A DNA stretch of 7,844 nucleotides, taken from NCBI GenBank assembly GCA_964532715.1, contig CAZHIX010000045.1, positions 1-7,844 on the forward strand, given 5' to 3'. Under the pieces are notes generated by a model. That model searched no databases. It saw only the letters and a list, made by a program, of their open reading frames with translations, and was not told the origin of the DNA. Positions within the stretch are counted from its first letter, which is position 1; each line of letters starts with the position of its first letter. Below are positions 4,903-7,844 of this stretch, one piece after another. Made by a program: the position numbers and the translations under genes. The DNA comes from 1-14-0-10-45-29 sp964532715 (GTDB lineage Archaea > Micrarchaeota > Micrarchaeia > Anstonellales > Anstonellaceae).

Positions 4903-5964
4903 ATGGAATTGGCAAAAGCAGTAATTGTAGATTCAAATGATTTTGTATCAAAAGCACTTTCACAGATACAAAATAGTGGAACTTGCGCATTGGTTTTTAG
5001 CTCTAAAAAATATGTAGGCATTATTGATGAACGTAAATTGCGTGAGAAAAGACTTGATCCTTCAAAGACAAAATGTTTGAAAATAGCTACAAAAACACCA
5101 GTATTACAAAAAGATATGGAAATTACTGATATGTGCAAAACATTTTTTGCAGGTAGATTTAAGACGCTCCCCGTAATGGATGGAACTAAATTACTTGGAG
5201 TTGTTGACAGATGGACCATATTAAAAGAAATAGAAAAGGCTGGATATTTGAGAGGATATAAAGTAAATGAGTTCATGTCGTCTCCGATAATGACAGTAAA
5301 TTCTCATGCATCAGTATCAGTTGCGAATGCAATAATGAGGGAAGCCAATGTGAGAAGACTTGCAGTGTTGCAAAATGGAAGTCTTGTCGGCATGGTGTCA
5401 GTATTTGATTTATTGCCCACAAGACAAAAAGAGGAGCAGAGAAATCCAAAAATGAGGAACGATAGAAAAACTCCCGAAAATCTTGCGGTTTATTCGTTTA
5501 TGAAGACTAATGTAGAAGTAATAGGAACAGACAGTTCACTTTCAGACGCAGTAAAACGAATGATTCAGATAAAACGAGCAGCACTCGTAGCAGTTGATGA
5601 CTCGCGCCCAGTTGGGATAATAACAAGTAAAGACATACTAAAAGCATCAGTTTCTGCTAAAATGGCTACATCAGTAATTATATCTGGACTTGATGGAATT
5701 GACAAGGAACTTTCTGTAGATATCACAGATATTGCACAAAAAATGATAGATAAAATGAAAAATCAGGGGGTCAATGGTCTTTTTATGCATATTAAAAACG
5801 AACGAGGAACATATTTTGTTTCTGCACATGTTAGGGGAGACGTAAAATATCGTGCACATGCATCAGGATATGAGTTGATGGCTACTGCGCGCGAAGTAAT
5901 AGATGCAATATTGGAACAAGCAAGAAGAAATAAAGAGACAAAAATATCTCAGAGAAAAAACTAA
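4903..5964 (+). CDS. Four-CBS protein with C-terminal S30AE/HPF-like domain, candidate ribosome hibernation factor
   Basis: This 353-aa soluble protein has four CBS motifs: about 3-57, 60-115, 120-178 (MSSPIMTV from 125) and 195-250 (FMKTNVEV from 199). Each ends in a typical VGI/VGM/VGV strand and D-x-x-x-L helix, and CBS pairs bind adenine nucleotides. From about 257 to 345 the chain changes: a strand (SVIISGLDGI), a helix (ITDIAQKMIDKM), three strands (GLFMHIK, TYFVSAHVRG, VKYRAHASG) and a long helix (ELMATAREVIDAILEQ). That order and spacing match the S30AE domain of HPF/RaiA, which blocks the decoding site of resting ribosomes. The inferred role is a ribosome-binding factor controlled by ATP/AMP level. 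I recall CBS-domain proteins reported on dormant archaeal ribosomes but cannot verify this here. An uncharacterised CBS regulator is the alternative. It lies 112 nt after argS and ends in a strong T-tract. Confidence 0.85.
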   Translation: MELAKAVIVDSNDFVSKALSQIQNSGTCALVFSSKKYVGIIDERKLREKRLDPSKTKCLKIATKTPVLQKDMEITDMCKTFFAGRFKTLPVMDGTKLLGVVDRWTILKEIEKAGYLRGYKVNEFMSSPIMTVNSHASVSVANAIMREANVRRLAVLQNGSLVGMVSVFDLLPTRQKEEQRNPKMRNDRKTPENLAVYSFMKTNVEVIGTDSSLSDAVKRMIQIKRAALVAVDDSRPVGIITSKDILKASVSAKMATSVIISGLDGIDKELSVDITDIAQKMIDKMKNQGVNGLFMHIKNERGTYFVSAHVRGDVKYRAHASGYELMATAREVIDAILEQARRNKETKISQRKN

Positions 5965-5971
5965 TTTTAAA

Positions 5972-5988
5972 TTTTTTTATTTTTTTTT
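5972..5988 (+). terminator. Poly-T terminator after the CBS/S30AE-like gene
   Basis: Seven T (5972-5978), one A, then nine T (5980-5988) begin 8 nt after the stop codon. Uninterrupted T-tracts are the main archaeal termination signal. This is the strongest such signal in the window and separates this gene from the pilin-like gene. Confidence 0.75.
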
Positions 5989-6015
5989 CGTTATTTGATG
6001 CACAACGACATTGCA

Positions 6016-6030
6016 GTAAATATGTTTTTA
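6016..6030 (+). promoter_or_regulatory. Putative TATA box of the pilin-like gene
   Basis: The stretch GTAAATATGTTTTTA lies 24-38 nt before ATG 6054. A start 26 nt downstream of its centre falls near 6048-6050, giving an almost leaderless mRNA. No ribosome-binding site is seen. Confidence 0.4.
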
Positions 6031-6053
6031 ATTGACAATGTAGATTTAGATGC

Positions 6054-6488
6054 ATGAAGAAAGTTGCGATGCTAAAAGGTCAGATAGCCATTGAATTGCT
6101 TGTTATACTTGCAGTGTTAAGCCTTGCACTCATTCCAGTTTTATTTGCAATGCAGTGGAATGCAGATAACTCTCCAGATAGATTAGCCATATCAAAAGCA
6201 ACATTTTCAGTAAGCAGATTAAGCTCTGCAGTGAATTCAGTTGGAAGTATGGGAGAGGGGGCACGACTTAGAACCCAAATTGAAATGCCAGATACACTCA
6301 ATCTTAGTGCAGATGGAAAAGAAATTGTAGCAGAAATTGAAACTACTTATGGAGAAGTCGTGATATTGCAACCAGTTGATTATATCGTGCAAGGAGTTGG
6401 GCTTGCAAGAGTCAGCACTCAAGGCACATACACTTTTGATATTTATGCGACGGATTCAAAAAAGGTAAGAATAGAGTTTGCTAAATAG
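6054..6488 (+). CDS. Pilin-like protein with class III signal peptide
   Basis: The 144-aa product starts with a short basic leader, then KGQIAIE at 8-14 and a continuous hydrophobic helix (about 11-32). This is the archaeal class III (type IV pilin/archaellin) signal, normally KGQ-x-S-x-E, cut between G9 and Q10 by a prepilin peptidase of the PibD/EppA type. Here Ala replaces the usual Ser. The mature protein would be about 135 aa: the helix that packs the filament core, then a mainly beta domain with no Cys. It is therefore probably a minor or major pilin exposed at the surface, or an anchored subunit of a pilin-like complex. No assembly ATPase, membrane platform or peptidase gene lies in the window, so the subunit's machine is encoded elsewhere. 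ATG 6069 is an alternative start that still keeps K-G-Q. Its stop is 1 nt from the convergent pyrC stop. Confidence 0.82.
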   Translation: MKKVAMLKGQIAIELLVILAVLSLALIPVLFAMQWNADNSPDRLAISKATFSVSRLSSAVNSVGSMGEGARLRTQIEMPDTLNLSADGKEIVAEIETTYGEVVILQPVDYIVQGVGLARVSTQGTYTFDIYATDSKKVRIEFAK

Positions 6489-6489
6489 G

Positions 6490-7839
6490 TTAGCGCTCTT
6501 TAGAATGCTTTCTTAACACCAGACGATTTGCACCTATTTGCTCGCATCTTTGAAGTCTTTGACCATAGCCAGGTCTTGCGATTATTTCTCCATCCCAATA
6601 AGCTTGTTCGCCACGAACAAATGTGCCCAAAATTTTACCTCTTAAAGTCCATCCTTCATAAGGTGACCAACCTGCTTTTGAATATAGTGAATCTGAAGTT
6701 ATGTGCCAACTGTCTTTTGGATCAAAAATTACTAAGTCTGCATCATTTCCTGCAACGATACCACCTTTTCTTTTGATTGTGAATGCTTGCGCAGGACCTT
6801 CGCAACATAAACGGATTACTTCACTAATAGAAATTTTCTTCCCTAACATTGCATGAAGCATTAGAGGAAATGAAGTCTGTAAACCTGGATATCCACAAGC
6901 ACCACGCATTTTATCATCACTATTATGCGGAGCATGATCTGAACCTATACAAGTTACATCTTTTAGACAGCCCCAAAGTTTTGCGACTTGTGCTCTTGGT
7001 CGTAGAGGTGGATTTAAATTTCCATAATTTTTTAGTTTTTCAAGATCAGATGTTGACAAAAACAAATGATTTGGGCTTACTTCGATTGTATGAAGAGGTC
7101 TTTTTTTATTTTCATTTAGATCGGATTCAATATAGCCCGAACCTGCTTTTGCTAACTTTACTTCGGCACTTGTAGTCATATGAACAAAGTGCACTCTGCG
7201 CTTGAATTTTCTTGCAAGTTTATTTATGAATTTGACACCTTCAGTAGCGGATTTGATATCTTGTATTTGTTCATGAGTAGTATATTTTTTCTTGTTTTGA
7301 TCAATTATATTTTGATCTTCGCAATGAACCAAAAACGGTTTATACTGAGCATATGCTTGAAATTGTCGTTCAAATCCAGATTTAGATAATGTGAGCTTTG
7401 AATTTGTTTCAGACATAAAAGCCTTCAGAGAAGAGGGTTGAAGACGTTTTATAAGATCAAAATTATCTTCGGTTGCTCCAAAATGAAAACCAAAATCGCA
7501 AATTGATTTTTGAGATGCAAGACATTCCTTTGCGGTAAGTGCACCCACAGTAGTAGTTGCAGGATTTCTATAACAGGGCATATCCAAAAATGAACATACA
7601 CCACCAGCAACTGCGCAACAAGAGCCAGTAAAAAAATCCTCCTTGTTTGATGATTCTGGTTCTCGCATATGAACATGGGGGTCCATTGCACCGGGTAGAA
7701 CAAGCCAATCACCTGCATCAAGTGCTTCTTCTTTCATGTAAGTATATGAATGAATACTTCCTATTCTCCCAGTATGTATAGAAAGACATGCAGGACGCAA
7801 TTTTCCTTCAATAAATACTCTTGTTGAACGTATGAACAA
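6490..7839 (-). CDS. pyrC: Dihydroorotase, class I (5' end possibly outside the window)
   Basis: Dihydroorotase closes carbamoyl-aspartate to dihydroorotate, step three of de novo UMP synthesis. The 449-residue frame has all expected binuclear metal ligands of the cyclic amidohydrolase fold: H55 and H57 in DPHVHMREP, K139 (LKAFM, the carboxylated lysine), H172 (VHCED), H220 (HFVHMT) and D301 (GSDHAPH). NPPLR (276-280) and GGIVAGNDADLVIFD (359-373) are typical, favouring dihydroorotase over allantoinase or hydantoinase. R59 should bind substrate, but the usual MPN reads MPC (87-89) with one extra residue before N92. The tail after PGYGQRL (423-429) is about 20 residues longer than I expect. 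The first start codon visible is TTG 7839, which places the beta-strand start FIRSTRVF right at the N-terminus. The frame is open to the window edge, so the true start may lie a few codons further. Confidence 0.93.
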   Translation of the reverse strand: MFIRSTRVFIEGKLRPACLSIHTGRIGSIHSYTYMKEEALDAGDWLVLPGAMDPHVHMREPESSNKEDFFTGSCCAVAGGVCSFLDMPCYRNPATTTVGALTAKECLASQKSICDFGFHFGATEDNFDLIKRLQPSSLKAFMSETNSKLTLSKSGFERQFQAYAQYKPFLVHCEDQNIIDQNKKKYTTHEQIQDIKSATEGVKFINKLARKFKRRVHFVHMTTSAEVKLAKAGSGYIESDLNENKKRPLHTIEVSPNHLFLSTSDLEKLKNYGNLNPPLRPRAQVAKLWGCLKDVTCIGSDHAPHNSDDKMRGACGYPGLQTSFPLMLHAMLGKKISISEVIRLCCEGPAQAFTIKRKGGIVAGNDADLVIFDPKDSWHITSDSLYSKAGWSPYEGWTLRGKILGTFVRGEQAYWDGEIIARPGYGQRLQRCEQIGANRLVLRKHSKER

Positions 7840-7844
7840 ACAAT

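Noticed and set aside
4878..5276. 132-codon minus-strand frame opposite the CBS protein
   Set aside because: It is a shadow of a clearly conserved CBS-domain gene, with no start signal and no recognisable domain.
6490..7839. Allantoinase or hydantoinase instead of dihydroorotase
   Set aside because: The carboxylated lysine is shared by these families, but NPPLR, GSDHAPH and the PGYG tail pattern fit dihydroorotase better.

Overview
This is an AT-rich window from an archaeon, plausibly a small-genome (DPANN-type) lineage; the exact group cannot be settled from sequence alone. Archaeal traits seen directly are a class III (archaellin/pilin-type) signal peptide, ribosome-binding sites of the GAGGTGAT type, TATA-box-like elements 25-50 nt before starts, poly-T terminators, an archaeal-type arginyl-tRNA synthetase (HVGH and KFSGRAG) and a tandem Lrp/AsnC regulator.

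Layout: positions 1-297 carry no gene but hold a 55-bp direct repeat in two copies 117 bp apart, several inverted repeats and T-runs. At 298-1527 (+) is a CNNM/CorC-type membrane protein (DUF21, CBS pair, CorC_HlyC domain). The gap 1528-1906 holds two small overlapping genes on the minus strand (1655-1780 and 1533-1658, 41 aa each). Both have good ribosome-binding sites, and the second has a regular heptad pattern. They diverge from a double-module Lrp/AsnC regulator (1907-2905, +). The 126-nt divergent gap contains two copies of an AT-rich word exactly 30 bp apart, likely operators. argS follows the regulator by 4 nt (start at TTG 2910).

After a 112-nt gap with a potential hairpin next to the ribosome-binding site comes a protein with four CBS motifs fused to a C-terminal domain resembling the ribosome hibernation fold (S30AE/HPF) (4903-5964, +), ending in a strong double T-tract. 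A pilin-like secreted or surface protein (6054-6488, +) follows. It converges, with a single base between stop codons, on a class I dihydroorotase gene (pyrC, minus strand) that reaches the right edge of the window.

Together the window joins translation (argS, putative ribosome hibernation factor), nucleotide sensing (two CBS proteins), amino-acid-type regulation (Lrp), de novo pyrimidine synthesis and cell-surface filaments. The most novel material is the unannotated small gene pair with its shared regulatory gap, the CBS/S30AE fusion, and the structured repeat at the left edge.
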